Below are positions 52,316 through 61,713 of a DNA stretch of 64,000 bases, in pieces. The position numbers were made by a program, and so were the translations under genes. Below the pieces are notes generated by a model, which searched no databases, was not told the DNA's origin, and was given only the letters and a program-made list of their open reading frames with translations. The DNA comes from CBDCZI01 sp965224495 (GTDB taxonomy: Bacteria; Bacteroidota; Bacteroidia; Cytophagales; JAAEPT01). Location of the stretch: the NCBI GenBank assembly GCA_965224495.1, contig CBDCZI010000022.1, positions 1 through 64,000 of the forward strand, read 5' to 3'. Position 1 is the stretch's first letter. Each line of letters starts with the position of its first letter.

Positions 52316-52646
52316 TTTTTTGCTGCGCTTCAGTACCTAATTTAGCAATACCTTTCATCGCTGCATATTGCGTGTAGGCTATAGTGCAACCTAATAAAGC
52401 GGTAATTAAAGCACCGATAATTAGTCCTTTTGAGTGACCGTGTTTTAATGCAATAGCTAAAGCGATGACTGAGATAAACACGGCGACAGCACCAAATATA
52501 GGAGCGAATAGACCGAAACAAGGGATAAATGATACTAATAAAGTCACGATACCAATGATTAAACCTGTAATAGCTAAACCTTGTGTAAGTGAACCATATT
52601 TTTTTTGATCTTCTTGAGGGAATTCTGTTGTTACTTCTGTTGACAT
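52293..52646 (-). CDS. CCC-motif / DUF4190-like membrane protein
   Basis: A 117-residue protein with three membrane helices (about 22-45, 48-68, 74-95) and a short charged tail. The Gly-rich 'GLAITGLIIGIVTLLVSFIPCFGLFAPIFGAVAVFISVIALAIALKHG' resembles DUF4190 and 'CCC motif' proteins that pair with DUF2752. The role is unknown; a small membrane complex with the DUF2752 protein is plausible. Confidence 0.7.
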   Translation of the reverse strand: MSTEVTTEFPQEDQKKYGSLTQGLAITGLIIGIVTLLVSFIPCFGLFAPIFGAVAVFISVIALAIALKHGHSKGLIIGALITALLGCTIAYTQYAAMKGIAKLGTEAQQKIEEQNNQ

Positions 52647-52697
52647 TTTTTTAGTTTTAATTGAATGACAAATATACTTAAAAAAAACTGGTTTTTT

Positions 52698-53414
52698 TTA
52701 AGCGCTTATTTTTTCCAACTGTCTAATCAAAACTCTGAAATCTTTTGGGTATTCGGCTTCAAAATATTGCACGTCTCCTTGTAAATCTTTGTAAGTAATA
52801 GAATAGGCATGTAAGGCAAAACGTTTGATGAGAGGTTGTTCTTCTGTACCTTCTTTGAGGTGAAATTTCTTTTTCAATTTTGATAAATAAATTTCTTTAC
52901 CACCGTACATTAAGTCGCCAACAATAGGCATTTTCATAGAGGCTAAATGTACACGTATTTGGTGCATCCGCCCTGTTTGGGGCTTACAAAGCATCAAGGT
53001 ATAGCCTTTGTATATGGTGTCTTTTTTGAATAAAGTAGTCGCTGGTTTTCCTTTTTCAAAGTCAATTCTTACCTTCCCTTTAGACATGGCGTGAATTGGT
53101 CGCTCGACTTTTATTGGGTCAATATCTTGGATACCTTCGACTACAGCGTGGTACACCTTATCGACAGTGCGATGCTCAAATTGCATAGAAAGGTGACGGT
53201 AAGCATCAGGGTTTTTAGCAATAACCATAGCACCCGAAGTCTCTTTATCTAAACGGTGGCAAAGCTGTGGGTCTTCGATATATTCCTGAGCCATTTTTTG
53301 GATGGTGATTTCACTCGACCAATCGTGTAGAGAAGAAACGCCTGCGGGTTTGTTGATGACAATGTAATCTTTGTCTTCGTGTACTATAATGTCTTCAAAT
53401 TTTAATTTTCTCAT
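52698..53414 (-). CDS. RluA-family RNA pseudouridine synthase
   Basis: A 238-residue protein that isomerises uridine to pseudouridine in rRNA or tRNA. The catalytic motif is HRLDKETSGAMVIAKN (Asp56), with the family motifs VINKPAGVSSLH and 'LCKPQTGRMHQIRVHLASMKMPIVGDLMYGG'. It has no S4 domain, so it is of the short RluA/RluC-like type; the target base cannot be told. It is the last gene of an overlapping series: its ATG overlaps the histidine kinase stop by 4 bases (ATGA). Confidence 0.9.
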   Translation of the reverse strand: MRKLKFEDIIVHEDKDYIVINKPAGVSSLHDWSSEITIQKMAQEYIEDPQLCHRLDKETSGAMVIAKNPDAYRHLSMQFEHRTVDKVYHAVVEGIQDIDPIKVERPIHAMSKGKVRIDFEKGKPATTLFKKDTIYKGYTLMLCKPQTGRMHQIRVHLASMKMPIVGDLMYGGKEIYLSKLKKKFHLKEGTEEQPLIKRFALHAYSITYKDLQGDVQYFEAEYPKDFRVLIRQLEKISA

Positions 53415-54418
53415 CCTTTCTGTAGTTCAAACGTGAACACTGTTCCTTTATTTAGTTTACTCGAAACGTTGATTTTGGTACCGTGAGCTTCTATGATATG
53501 TTTTACAATCGCAAGACCTAAACCTGTACCGCCCAACTCTCTCGAACGACTTTTTTCGACACGATAAAAGCGTCTGAAAATTTTGTCTAAATGATTGGAT
53601 GCAATACCAGGCCCGTTATCTCTAATTTGTATTTTAACTTTTTTGTTGACGTCAATCAGTTTTATTTTTATTTTACCTTGGTCGTTGCCGTACTTTATGG
53701 CGTTGACAATGATGTTTTTTAATACTTGACTGATTTTATTTCTATCAGCAAAAGTAGTGATATTTTCCTTAAAAGCGTCTATACTAATAGTGCAGTCTTT
53801 ACTTGCTCTTTTAGGGTCAAGTAAATCGACGACTTCAGTGATGAGTTGATTGATGGAGAAGTTTTCGGGTTCGATATTGATGTAACCTGTTTCCAATTGC
53901 GAAATAGTTGATAAATCTTGTGTGAGAATATCGAGTTGATCAAGGTTTTTACCTGCCTTTTCCAGAAAGCGGTTACAAACACTAGGGTCATTGATTGCTC
54001 CATCAAGTAAAGTATGTATGAAACCTTGGGCAGAAAATATTGGCGTTTTTAATTCGTGGGATATATCTGCTAAAAAATCTTTCCGAAAGGTTTCTAGCTG
54101 TTTTAGTTTAGCTATTTTTTTTTGTTTTTCCTTTACGAAATTTAATACGTCGTTACTCGTGCTTTGTGGTTTAAGGTTGTCTTCGATGGTAGTTTCAAAC
54201 TTCGTTTTGTTTAAAACTTCTCGGATGCGTTTGAACTCCTGAAAAAACAGTATTTCAAAAGTAAAAAAAGAGAGTAGAAACACTAAAAGGAATTCAACAA
54301 AAGTGAAAATGAATACTTGGTTATAGTCTATCTGTGTTGTGAACGGCAGAATAAGTAAACTCAATAACGAAATGATTGAAGCTAGGGAGAAAGCAATAGT
54401 TCTGGCGTTGAAAAACAT
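53411..54418 (-). CDS. PhoR-like sensor histidine kinase
   Basis: A 335-residue membrane kinase. Two helices (about 8-26 and 31-56) with almost no periplasmic loop between them, so it probably senses the membrane or an internal signal. It has a HisKA with DISHELKTPIFSAQGF (His about 119), N box NIIVNAIKYGN, G1 DNGPGIASNHL and G2 GGTGLGLAIVKH. It overlaps the regulator by 1 base and the pseudouridine synthase by 4 bases. The pairing with the adjacent regulator is by position. Confidence 0.92.
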   Translation of the reverse strand: MFFNARTIAFSLASIISLLSLLILPFTTQIDYNQVFIFTFVEFLLVFLLSFFTFEILFFQEFKRIREVLNKTKFETTIEDNLKPQSTSNDVLNFVKEKQKKIAKLKQLETFRKDFLADISHELKTPIFSAQGFIHTLLDGAINDPSVCNRFLEKAGKNLDQLDILTQDLSTISQLETGYINIEPENFSINQLITEVVDLLDPKRASKDCTISIDAFKENITTFADRNKISQVLKNIIVNAIKYGNDQGKIKIKLIDVNKKVKIQIRDNGPGIASNHLDKIFRRFYRVEKSRSRELGGTGLGLAIVKHIIEAHGTKINVSSKLNKGTVFTFELQKG

Positions 54419-55104
54419 TATTTTGCATCAAATTTATAACCAACCCCTTTTATTGTTTTGATGTAAGACTCACCAATCTTTTCACGAATTTTACGGATAT
54501 GTACATCGACTGTTCGTGGCGTTACAGCGACATCTTCACCCCATATTTTATTTAATAATTCGTCTCTTGAAAATACTTTGCCTGCTTTTTTTGCGAGGTA
54601 ATAAAGTACTTCAAATTCTTTTTTTGGTAACACAATGACTCCTTTGTTTTCTGTAGTGACTTGAAACGAAACACGGTCAATAACTAGGTCTTTTATTTTT
54701 ATTAAGTCGCTGTAATTGTTTTCTACAAGTCTTCGGAAATAGGCTTCCACTCGACTAAGTAAGGCACGAGGTTTTATTGGTTTAACCAAATAGTCATTTG
54801 CTCCATTTTGAAAAGCAGCCACCTCTGAATATTCTTCACTTCGTGCTGTTAAGAAAATAATGAAAGTATCTTTGAACTTTTTATTTTCTCTTAACAAACG
54901 GCAAGTTTCGATACCATCAATTTCGGGCATCATAATATCCAAAACGATGAGGTCGGGTAAGAAATCCTTGGCAATCTCTAATGCTGTTTCCCCATTTTTA
55001 GCAGTTTCAACAAGGTAACCTTCATTTTCAAAATTGTATTTTAGTAATTCTAAAATGTCAGAGTCATCATCTGCGATGAGGATTTTGTGCTTTTTGTTGG
55101 TCAT
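54418..55104 (-). CDS. PhoB/OmpR-type response regulator
   Basis: A 228-residue regulator. The start MTNKKHKILIADDDSD is chosen because the receiver begins there; the frame is open 72 bases upstream into the neighbouring gene. The receiver is at about 6-120 with the phospho-acceptor in LIVLDIMMPEIDG (Asp about 54) and Lys in 'YLVKPIKPRALL'. The winged-helix DNA-binding domain is at about 130-226 ('VTPRTVDVHIRKIREKIGE ... IKGVGYKF'). It lies between the TlpA-like gene (4-bp gap) and its kinase (1-base overlap). Confidence 0.93.
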   Translation of the reverse strand: MTNKKHKILIADDDSDILELLKYNFENEGYLVETAKNGETALEIAKDFLPDLIVLDIMMPEIDGIETCRLLRENKKFKDTFIIFLTARSEEYSEVAAFQNGANDYLVKPIKPRALLSRVEAYFRRLVENNYSDLIKIKDLVIDRVSFQVTTENKGVIVLPKKEFEVLYYLAKKAGKVFSRDELLNKIWGEDVAVTPRTVDVHIRKIREKIGESYIKTIKGVGYKFDAK

Positions 55105-55108
55105 TGTG

Positions 55109-56440
55109 CTATTTGAGTACCTCTTGTAACTTTTGTTCAAGTTGTGCACCCCGCAAGTTTTTAGCGATAAGCACACCGTCTTTACCTATAAGGAAAGAAG
55201 CAGGAATACCACTTACTTTGTATTTTTTGGCCGCACGGTTATTCCATTTTTGTAAATCAGAAACGTGGTAAACCCAATCTAAATGATCTTGAGTGATGGC
55301 GTTTTTCCAACGGTTAACGTCTCCGTCCAGTGACACACTAAAAACAGTAAAACCTTTCGCTTTGTATTTATTGTAAGCGGCAACTACGACAGGGTTTTCG
55401 TGGCGACAAGGTCCACACCAAGAAGCCCAAAAATCTAATAAAACCACTTGCCCTCTCAAATCAGATAATTTGTATGTTTTTCCGTCAGGGGATTTCATTT
55501 CAATATCAGGAACAACCGAGCCAACCATAGGAGGGAAGAGACTGATGTAACGGTTAGCTAATTTTGATTGAGGAAACTCTTTGTGGTAAGCTTGTGCATA
55601 TTGTCCCGAAATGTTTTTATCGATAGGGTAGCTAATAATTAATGCAGCTTCAAAAAGGTTTTCCCTTTGTTGAGAATTTAAAACGGTGTATTTGAATAAT
55701 TGATTAAGTTCCGTTGTTATGTTTTGTCTATTTAAATTTGTGAATAATTGAAAATACAACTCGACTTTTCGGTAAGTGAAATTTCCGTGTGCTAACTCCT
55801 GATTTTCAAATTCGTTTGCGTGAAAATAATTTTCTTTTGTTAGTGTATCATTGATAAATAAAGCACAGATTGATTTAAGTAGCGTATTATTTGTTTTGTT
55901 GTGTAAGGTTTTCATCTCCGTTGTTCGGGAAATATTTAGTTGTTTCAAATCACGAACGATGATTTTGTACACACTGTCTTTTTGAGTAGTAGTCAGTCTT
56001 CTGTCTATTTGCTTCATACGTTGCCCTAATTGTTTCATGTTTGCATCGTAATTACCCTCACTTTTTCTGAACTCTTGAAATTGAGCATTACTAAGAGACG
56101 GCGAGTTGGCAGAAGGTGTTTTGTTCGAATAATCTAAATTTAATTGAGTCGGTGTTTTGTCGTAAAAAACCTCCACTGAGTTTTGTGTACTTAGACCGAT
56201 GCGATACACTTCGTTTGCATTTCTTTTTATAGGAAAAGAATAATTTGATACGCCATTCGTGGTCTTTATTTTAGAGGAGTCTGCAACAAAGAAATTTGTA
56301 CCGAGGTAACGGAACAAATAAATATGGGTGACTGGATTATTCCCTTGTTTTATTGAACCATAAATTTTATTCGCAAAAAGAGAGGATGCTTGAAAACTAA
56401 GAAGCAGTAAAAGGGTGATTTGTATAATGTTTTTCTTCAC
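55109..56440 (-). CDS. TlpA/AhpC-like thioredoxin with DUF4369-like N-domain
   Basis: A 443-residue exported thiol protein, with GTG start and signal peptide MKKNIIQITLLLLLSFQASSLFA. An N-terminal beta-rich domain (about 24-115) resembles DUF4369. A helical middle (about 115-305) leads to a thioredoxin fold with DFWASWCGPCRHENP (CGPC 342-345) and cis-Pro 'VSGIPASFLIGKDG' near 415. It likely reduces disulfides or assists cytochrome c maturation in the periplasm. It is the first gene of the operon with the two-component system; no strong promoter could be placed. Confidence 0.87.
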   Translation of the reverse strand: MKKNIIQITLLLLLSFQASSLFANKIYGSIKQGNNPVTHIYLFRYLGTNFFVADSSKIKTTNGVSNYSFPIKRNANEVYRIGLSTQNSVEVFYDKTPTQLNLDYSNKTPSANSPSLSNAQFQEFRKSEGNYDANMKQLGQRMKQIDRRLTTTQKDSVYKIIVRDLKQLNISRTTEMKTLHNKTNNTLLKSICALFINDTLTKENYFHANEFENQELAHGNFTYRKVELYFQLFTNLNRQNITTELNQLFKYTVLNSQQRENLFEAALIISYPIDKNISGQYAQAYHKEFPQSKLANRYISLFPPMVGSVVPDIEMKSPDGKTYKLSDLRGQVVLLDFWASWCGPCRHENPVVVAAYNKYKAKGFTVFSVSLDGDVNRWKNAITQDHLDWVYHVSDLQKWNNRAAKKYKVSGIPASFLIGKDGVLIAKNLRGAQLEQKLQEVLK

Positions 56441-56505
56441 AAGAAAGTAGTTAATTAGAACTTACAATTTAATAAGTCGAAAGTAGTAGAACAAGTTTTT
56501 TAGCC

Positions 56506-56543
56506 GAAAAAAAGCCAAAAGCAGTAAGCTAATGGCTTTTTGA
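56506..56543 (-). terminator. Terminator downstream of the DUF3108 gene
   Basis: On the minus strand AAAAGCCA / TGGCTTTT (8 bp) with a 15-base loop, followed by a T tract. It starts 15 bases past the DUF3108 stop, so the TlpA-led operon beyond has its own promoter. Confidence 0.7.
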
Positions 56544-56557
56544 TGAGGATGTTGTTT

Positions 56558-57346
56558 TTAAGCTTTGTTCAAATCGTGACGCAGACCAGATACTTTTTTG
56601 ATATCTACTTCTACCGCTCCGACAAACATTTCTGCTTTTACTTTTAGAGGGATTCTGTTTTTATCATCTGATAACCAGAAGTTAATTGAATCTTCTCCGT
56701 CAAATAATTCATTGTCAGGCATGATAGGTCTTAGCTTTATAGCGTTCATTTTCCCTAATTTTGTTCTGATTTTATCTTTCCCTCTGTATTCTACTTGGAA
56801 ATCATACATTTTATCTTCGAAGAAAGTTTTAACTGAAACCTTGTCTCCCTTATTCATATTGTCAAAATCGATATTTCTCAAATGATAATAGGCACTTACG
56901 ATATCATAAACCTCGCTTACAATCTTGTATTTTTCGTGTTTTTTAACCTTGTCACGTTTGTTCCAAGTAACTTTAGCTACGTTTTTATTAAATTCTACTT
57001 TTTCACGTAAGTAATAGCTCGATTCGATAATCTCTCTTTCGCATTGTACAGGTTGTAAAGTTTTTTTATCGACATACGATTGCCACTCATCCTCTACACG
57101 CATAGCAGCTGCGAAAGCACCAGTTGTTCTTCCTTGAATATTCAAATCGTAACAATCTTTACCCTTTACTTTGACCGAGTGGTCTTGTACACGGACAACA
57201 GCTTCGCCAGCAGTAATAAAACCGTAATGTAAACGGTAAACTAACTTTTCGCCTGGTAGGTAAGCGTTGTTGATTTTAGCTTGGTTACTCGATTGAAAAG
57301 AAGTTAAGAAGATAAATATGCTTGATAATAAGAGTATATGTTTCAT
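56558..57346 (-). CDS. DUF3108 protein
   Basis: A 262-residue exported protein; start MKHILLLSSIFIFLTSFQSS gives a signal peptide (the frame is open 54 bases upstream). DUF3108 is seen in 'AYLPGEKLVYRLHYGFITAGEAVVRVQD', 'GRTTGAFAAAMRVEDEWQSYVDKKTLQPVQCEREIIES', and 'KPIMPDNELFDGEDSINFWLSDDKNRIPLKVKAEMFVGAVEVDIKKVSG'. It is a beta-rich fold likely to bind a lipid or carrier; the function is unproven. It is divergent from recA with a 302-bp gap that holds both promoters; I could not place either box exactly. Confidence 0.88.
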   Translation of the reverse strand: MKHILLLSSIFIFLTSFQSSNQAKINNAYLPGEKLVYRLHYGFITAGEAVVRVQDHSVKVKGKDCYDLNIQGRTTGAFAAAMRVEDEWQSYVDKKTLQPVQCEREIIESSYYLREKVEFNKNVAKVTWNKRDKVKKHEKYKIVSEVYDIVSAYYHLRNIDFDNMNKGDKVSVKTFFEDKMYDFQVEYRGKDKIRTKLGKMNAIKLRPIMPDNELFDGEDSINFWLSDDKNRIPLKVKAEMFVGAVEVDIKKVSGLRHDLNKA

Positions 57347-57648
57347 AATGTTGGTGTTTAATTCTATTGTAAGGGTCGCAAAAGCTATGCCAAGTTTCAA
57401 AAGGGCTTTATGTCTCTCTATTATGTAATATACGAAGAGCAGAATTTAAAAACGTAAAATAAAAGAATAAAATGTAATATGCTATTTTGAACTTTTGACC
57501 TTAGCTGTATTAAAAATTAAGTAGAGATGAAATAGGCGAATAAAAGCTTAGGAAAATTGGATATAAAACCTCAATATTGTTAACTTATACTATTGAATAA
57601 AACACACGTGTTTGGTATCAATTTTAGAACACGTTTAACCACACATAT

Positions 57649-58686
57649 ATGAGCGAGCAAGCAGAAAAACTAAAAGCCCTTCAGGTAACTTTAGATAAAT
57701 TAGAAAAAACGTACGGGAAGGGAACAATTATGCGTCTTAGTGACGATAGAGTGGTTGATGCACCTTCTGTTTCGACAGGTTCGTTAGGTTTAGATATTGC
57801 TTTAGGGATAGGAGGTATTCCAAAAGGAAGAGTTATTGAAATTTACGGTCCAGAATCTTCGGGTAAAACAACACTTTCAATGCATTGTATTGCAGAGGCT
57901 CAAAAACAAGGTGGTTTGGCTGCTTTTATTGATGCAGAACACGCTTTTGATAGAGGGTATGCTGAGAAATTAGGGATAGATTGTGATAATCTATTGATTT
58001 CTCAACCTGATAATGGAGAACAAGCTTTAGAAATTGCTGATCATTTGATTCGTTCGGGTGCGGTTGATATTTTAGTTATTGATTCGGTGGCGGCATTGAC
58101 ACCAAAAGCAGAACTGGAAGGTGATATGGGAGATAGCCGTATGGGATTACAAGCCCGTTTGATGTCTCAAGCTCTACGTAAAATGACTGGAGCAATCAAT
58201 AAATCAGGCTGTAGTTGTATTTTTATTAACCAATTGCGTGAGAAAATTGGTGTAATGTTCGGGAACCCAGAAACAACAACAGGTGGTAACGCTTTGAAAT
58301 TTTATGCTTCAGTTCGTTTAGATATTCGTCGTATTGGACAAATAAAAGAAGGACCAGATAATATTATCGGTAACAGAACACGTGTGAAAGTGGTGAAAAA
58401 CAAAATGGCACCACCGTTCAAAAAAGTAGAATTTGATATTATGTACGGAGAAGGGATTTCTAAAGTAGGAGAAATTCTTGATTTGGGTGTAGAGTTAGAT
58501 ATTATTGATAAATCGGGTTCTTGGTTTGCTTATTCGGGAAGTAAATTAGGACAGGGACGTGATAGCGTAAAGAAAATAATTAAAGACAATCCAGAATTGA
58601 TGGAGGAATTGGAAACGAAAATCAGAGCAAAGATTAGCGGCGAAGGTGGAGAAGACAAGGAGGAAGAAAAAACAAAAAAGAAGTAA
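57649..58686 (+). CDS. recA: Recombinase RecA
   Basis: A 345-residue strand-exchange protein for homologous recombination and the SOS response. Walker A GPESSGKTTL (about 67-76), 'AAFIDAEHAFDRGYAEKLG', Walker B LVIDSVAALTPKAE, L2 loop 'GNPETTTGGNALKFYASVRLDIRR', and an acidic, lysine-rich tail. The length is normal. I saw no LexA-type palindrome in the leader, which agrees with Bacteroidota often lacking a classical SOS box. The gene stands alone. Confidence 0.98.
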   Translation: MSEQAEKLKALQVTLDKLEKTYGKGTIMRLSDDRVVDAPSVSTGSLGLDIALGIGGIPKGRVIEIYGPESSGKTTLSMHCIAEAQKQGGLAAFIDAEHAFDRGYAEKLGIDCDNLLISQPDNGEQALEIADHLIRSGAVDILVIDSVAALTPKAELEGDMGDSRMGLQARLMSQALRKMTGAINKSGCSCIFINQLREKIGVMFGNPETTTGGNALKFYASVRLDIRRIGQIKEGPDNIIGNRTRVKVVKNKMAPPFKKVEFDIMYGEGISKVGEILDLGVELDIIDKSGSWFAYSGSKLGQGRDSVKKIIKDNPELMEELETKIRAKISGEGGEDKEEEKTKKK

Positions 58687-58742
58687 TTTTTAATACCACT
58701 AAACTAATTTCTCTCCTTTAAGAGGAAGATAGAACTTAATAC

Positions 58743-58772
58743 TTCCCCTCCTTTTCAAGGAGGGGTTAGGGG
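58743..58772. repeat. C-rich/G-rich hairpin repeat downstream of recA
   Basis: TTCCCCTCC-TTTTC-AAGGAGGGG followed by TTAGGGGTGG. This form (CCCCTCC...GGAGGGG then TTAGGGG) is a familiar short dispersed repeat in Bacteroidota intergenic DNA. No T tract follows, so it is not a strong terminator. Confidence 0.6.
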
Positions 58773-58911
58773 TGGTTTCGCTATAAAAACAAAAACACAG
58801 ATCCCCACCTTTCGAAGAACAGGGAGGCTTATAAACAGACACTTAAAAGACTGAATACAGTATAGTGTAATCTAACCTTGTATTTTGCTTAAAGAAAATT
58901 AGAATTAAAAT

Positions 58912-60630
58912 ATGGGGATATTGACCCAAAATATTATAAGTACGTCTATTCAACGTTCGTTTCGTTTATTACCAGAGCGTTTTCGGAAGCGTTCTGTCTT
59001 GTTGTTTTTAGGAGTTTTATTAAATTCATTTTTAGACATTATTGGTTTGGCTGCAATATTACCCTTGTTGGCTGCTATTTTACAAGAAGGTTTTATTACG
59101 AATAACGCCATTGTTTCTACCGTTTATGAAGGTTTGGGGTTTACTTCTACACGATGGTTTATTGTGTTTTTATGTGCTGTTATATTAGTTTTTATTGGGG
59201 TAAAAAATATTTTCGGTTTATGGATACAAAAGGTGCAGATTAAATATTCTTGGGATGCTTATGAAAGTCTATCAAATAATGTATTAACTAGTGCTTATAA
59301 AAAAGGGTATTTGTTTTTTAGCAATGAAAACTCTAATCATTTATTAAATGACATTTCGGGTGTACCTATGCGATTTGCACAAATGTTAATCATCCAATTG
59401 TTTCAGTTTTTAAACGAATTAATCGTCTTGCTTTTGGTGATTGTCTCGTTGTTTTTTTATGATTTTAAAATATTACTGATTTTAGGAATCGTTGTGGTAC
59501 CTGTGTTTTACTTATTTTATCAATTGAGCAAAAAACGTGTAGGGTATTACCAAAAAAGATTAAATGAGTTAGGTCCTAAAATTTCAAAACCCATTTTTGA
59601 AATAGTTTTCGGTTATGTTGATGTTGTGATAGGAGGAGTGTTTCAATCTTTTCGTTCAGACTACCTGAAAGGAGTAAGAGAAAGAAAAGATTTGAATGTA
59701 CGTATGTTGGTGATACAACAGATACCTAACCGGTTGGTCGAAATATGTGTGATGATAGCGGTTGTGACAATGTTGTTGTATGGTGTGTTTGTACTTGAAA
59801 CTCCTGCCAAAATAATCACTTTATTGAGCGTGTTTGCTTTGGCAGCGTACCGTGCAATACCTTCAATCAATCGTTTGATGTTAGCTTTGGTTAATGTAAA
59901 AGGACAAGAATATTTGTTTCCGTTGCTGGAAAAGTTTTTGCCTTTTGAAAAAAATCAAGAAAAACAAGAACAGGTAGTCTTTAATGAGTCAATTGAATTA
60001 CAACAGCTTTCTTTTCAGTTTCCTGATGCGAGGCATCACGTAATAGATGACTTTAATTTAAAAATAAAAAAAGGCGAAGTGATTGGTTTGGTCGGTAAGT
60101 CTGGCTCAGGTAAGACGACTTTGATGAATATGTTACTTGGCTTTTTGCCACAAACAAGTGGCTCTATTTTGGTTGATGGAAAAGAATTGAACGCAGCTAA
60201 TTTAGGCTCTTGGCAAAAGAAAATAGGTTATGTCCGTCAAGATGTTTTTATTATAGATGGAACGGTAGCCGAAAACATAGCTTTTGGGGTAGCTAAAGAT
60301 GAGATTGATTACCAAAAGCTGAATAAAGCGATAACAAAAGCACAGTTAACTGAGGTAATAGAAGAGTTGGGAGGTGTCAAATCAGCGATTGGTGAGCGAG
60401 GAGCAAAAATATCAGGAGGACAAAGACAACGTGTAGGGATAGCAAGAGCTTTGTACCACGATGCCGAAATTTTGTTTTTTGATGAAGCAACCTCTGCTTT
60501 AGATACGGAAACAGAAACAGAGATTACCGAAGCTATTCGTTCGTTGCAAAACGAAAATTTAACAATGGTAATTATCGCTCACCGTGAAAGTACCTTGAAG
60601 TATTGTGATAGAATAATTAAATTGGCTTAG
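58912..60630 (+). CDS. ABC exporter/flippase, fused permease and ATPase
   Basis: A 572-residue half-transporter of the MsbA/PglK type. About six membrane helices lie within 1-330. The nucleotide-binding domain has Walker A VGKSGSGKTTL (about 395), Q-loop 'IGYVRQDVFI', signature ISGGQRQRVGIARAL (500-514), Walker B EILFFDEATSAL (519-530) and H-loop 'IIAHR'. It heads a glycan locus (DegT, sulfotransferase, two glycosyltransferases), so lipid-linked glycan flipping is a reasonable guess. The start of the next gene lies 3 bases after its stop. Confidence 0.9.
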   Translation: MGILTQNIISTSIQRSFRLLPERFRKRSVLLFLGVLLNSFLDIIGLAAILPLLAAILQEGFITNNAIVSTVYEGLGFTSTRWFIVFLCAVILVFIGVKNIFGLWIQKVQIKYSWDAYESLSNNVLTSAYKKGYLFFSNENSNHLLNDISGVPMRFAQMLIIQLFQFLNELIVLLLVIVSLFFYDFKILLILGIVVVPVFYLFYQLSKKRVGYYQKRLNELGPKISKPIFEIVFGYVDVVIGGVFQSFRSDYLKGVRERKDLNVRMLVIQQIPNRLVEICVMIAVVTMLLYGVFVLETPAKIITLLSVFALAAYRAIPSINRLMLALVNVKGQEYLFPLLEKFLPFEKNQEKQEQVVFNESIELQQLSFQFPDARHHVIDDFNLKIKKGEVIGLVGKSGSGKTTLMNMLLGFLPQTSGSILVDGKELNAANLGSWQKKIGYVRQDVFIIDGTVAENIAFGVAKDEIDYQKLNKAITKAQLTEVIEELGGVKSAIGERGAKISGGQRQRVGIARALYHDAEILFFDEATSALDTETETEITEAIRSLQNENLTMVIIAHRESTLKYCDRIIKLA

Positions 60631-60633
60631 TGG

Positions 60634-61713
60634 ATGATTAACGTAACCAAACCTTTTTTACCACCGATAGAAGAATACCAAAAATATGTCAAAGAAATTT
60701 GGGATAGAAATTGGTTAACCAACAATGGACCTCTAGTCAATGATTTTGAGTTGAAATTAAAAGCTTATTTAGGTTTAAAACATTTCTTGTTTGTCAGTAA
60801 CGGTACAATGGCTTTGCAGTTAGCGATAAAAGCATTGGGCATAAAAGGAGAGGTGATAACTACACCTTTTTCGTATGTAGCGACAACTTCAAGTATTGTT
60901 TGGGAAGGGTGTACACCTGTTTTTGTGGATATTGACGAAACAACGTTTAATATCAATCCTAAATTAATAGAAGAAGCGATAACCGATAAAACAACAGCTA
61001 TTGTAGCAACTCATGTTTACGGAAACCCGTGTGCGATAGACGAGATAGATGCAATTGCGAAAAAGTATAAGTTGAAGGTTATTTACGATGCCTCGCATTG
61101 TTTTGGTACACAGTATAAGGGACAATCCGTATTGAACTATGGAGATGTTAGTACCATAAGTTTTCATGCTACAAAGTTATTTCATACAACAGAGGGCGGA
61201 GGAGTGATTACTCAAAACTCAGAAACGTTAAGGAAATTAGCTTTGCTAAGAAATTTTGGGCATAATGGACCAGAGGCTTTTGACGGTATTGGCATCAATG
61301 GTAAAAACTCGGAATTTCACGGAGCGATGGGGTTGGTCAATCTGAGATATGCAGATCATATTTTAGCGAAGAGGAAATCTGATTATAGTATGTATAATAC
61401 ATGGTTAGATAGCTTGAGATTACAACAACCAATAGTTCATAAAGAGGCTCAATTTAATTACGCTTATTACCCTGTAGTATTTAAAACAGAAACGGATTGT
61501 TTGTCTGTGTTTAAGGCGTTGGAGAAAGAAAAGATATTTGCACGAAGGTATTTTTATCCTGTATTATCTCAATTGGATTATGTAGATAAAGTAGAAATGC
61601 CTAAAGCAGAAAGTATTGCACAAAGAATTTTATGTTTACCTTTGTATGAGCAACTTTCAGAAGCAGAGATAGATATGATTTGTAGAATAGTTTTAAGAAC
61701 TTTAAATAATTAA
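60634..61713 (+). CDS. DegT/DnrJ/EryC1/StrS sugar aminotransferase
   Basis: A 359-residue PLP enzyme that makes amino-sugars from nucleotide-linked keto-sugars. Sugar-site start 'KPFLPPIEEYQKYVKEIWDRNWLTNNGP', 'SNGTMALQLAIKALGI', the 'YDASHCFGT' Asp152 and PLP lysine in 'TISFHATKLFHTTEGG' (Lys181). The length is a little under the 370-400 norm. Its stop overlaps the sulfotransferase start by one base (TAATG). The product probably feeds the N-acyltransferase or glycosyltransferase steps of the glycan. Confidence 0.92.
   Translation: MINVTKPFLPPIEEYQKYVKEIWDRNWLTNNGPLVNDFELKLKAYLGLKHFLFVSNGTMALQLAIKALGIKGEVITTPFSYVATTSSIVWEGCTPVFVDIDETTFNINPKLIEEAITDKTTAIVATHVYGNPCAIDEIDAIAKKYKLKVIYDASHCFGTQYKGQSVLNYGDVSTISFHATKLFHTTEGGGVITQNSETLRKLALLRNFGHNGPEAFDGIGINGKNSEFHGAMGLVNLRYADHILAKRKSDYSMYNTWLDSLRLQQPIVHKEAQFNYAYYPVVFKTETDCLSVFKALEKEKIFARRYFYPVLSQLDYVDKVEMPKAESIAQRILCLPLYEQLSEAEIDMICRIVLRTLNN

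Noticed and set aside
57347..57648. SOS (LexA) box before recA
   Set aside because: No CTG-N10-CAG or other clear palindrome of a LexA type was found in the 302-bp gap.
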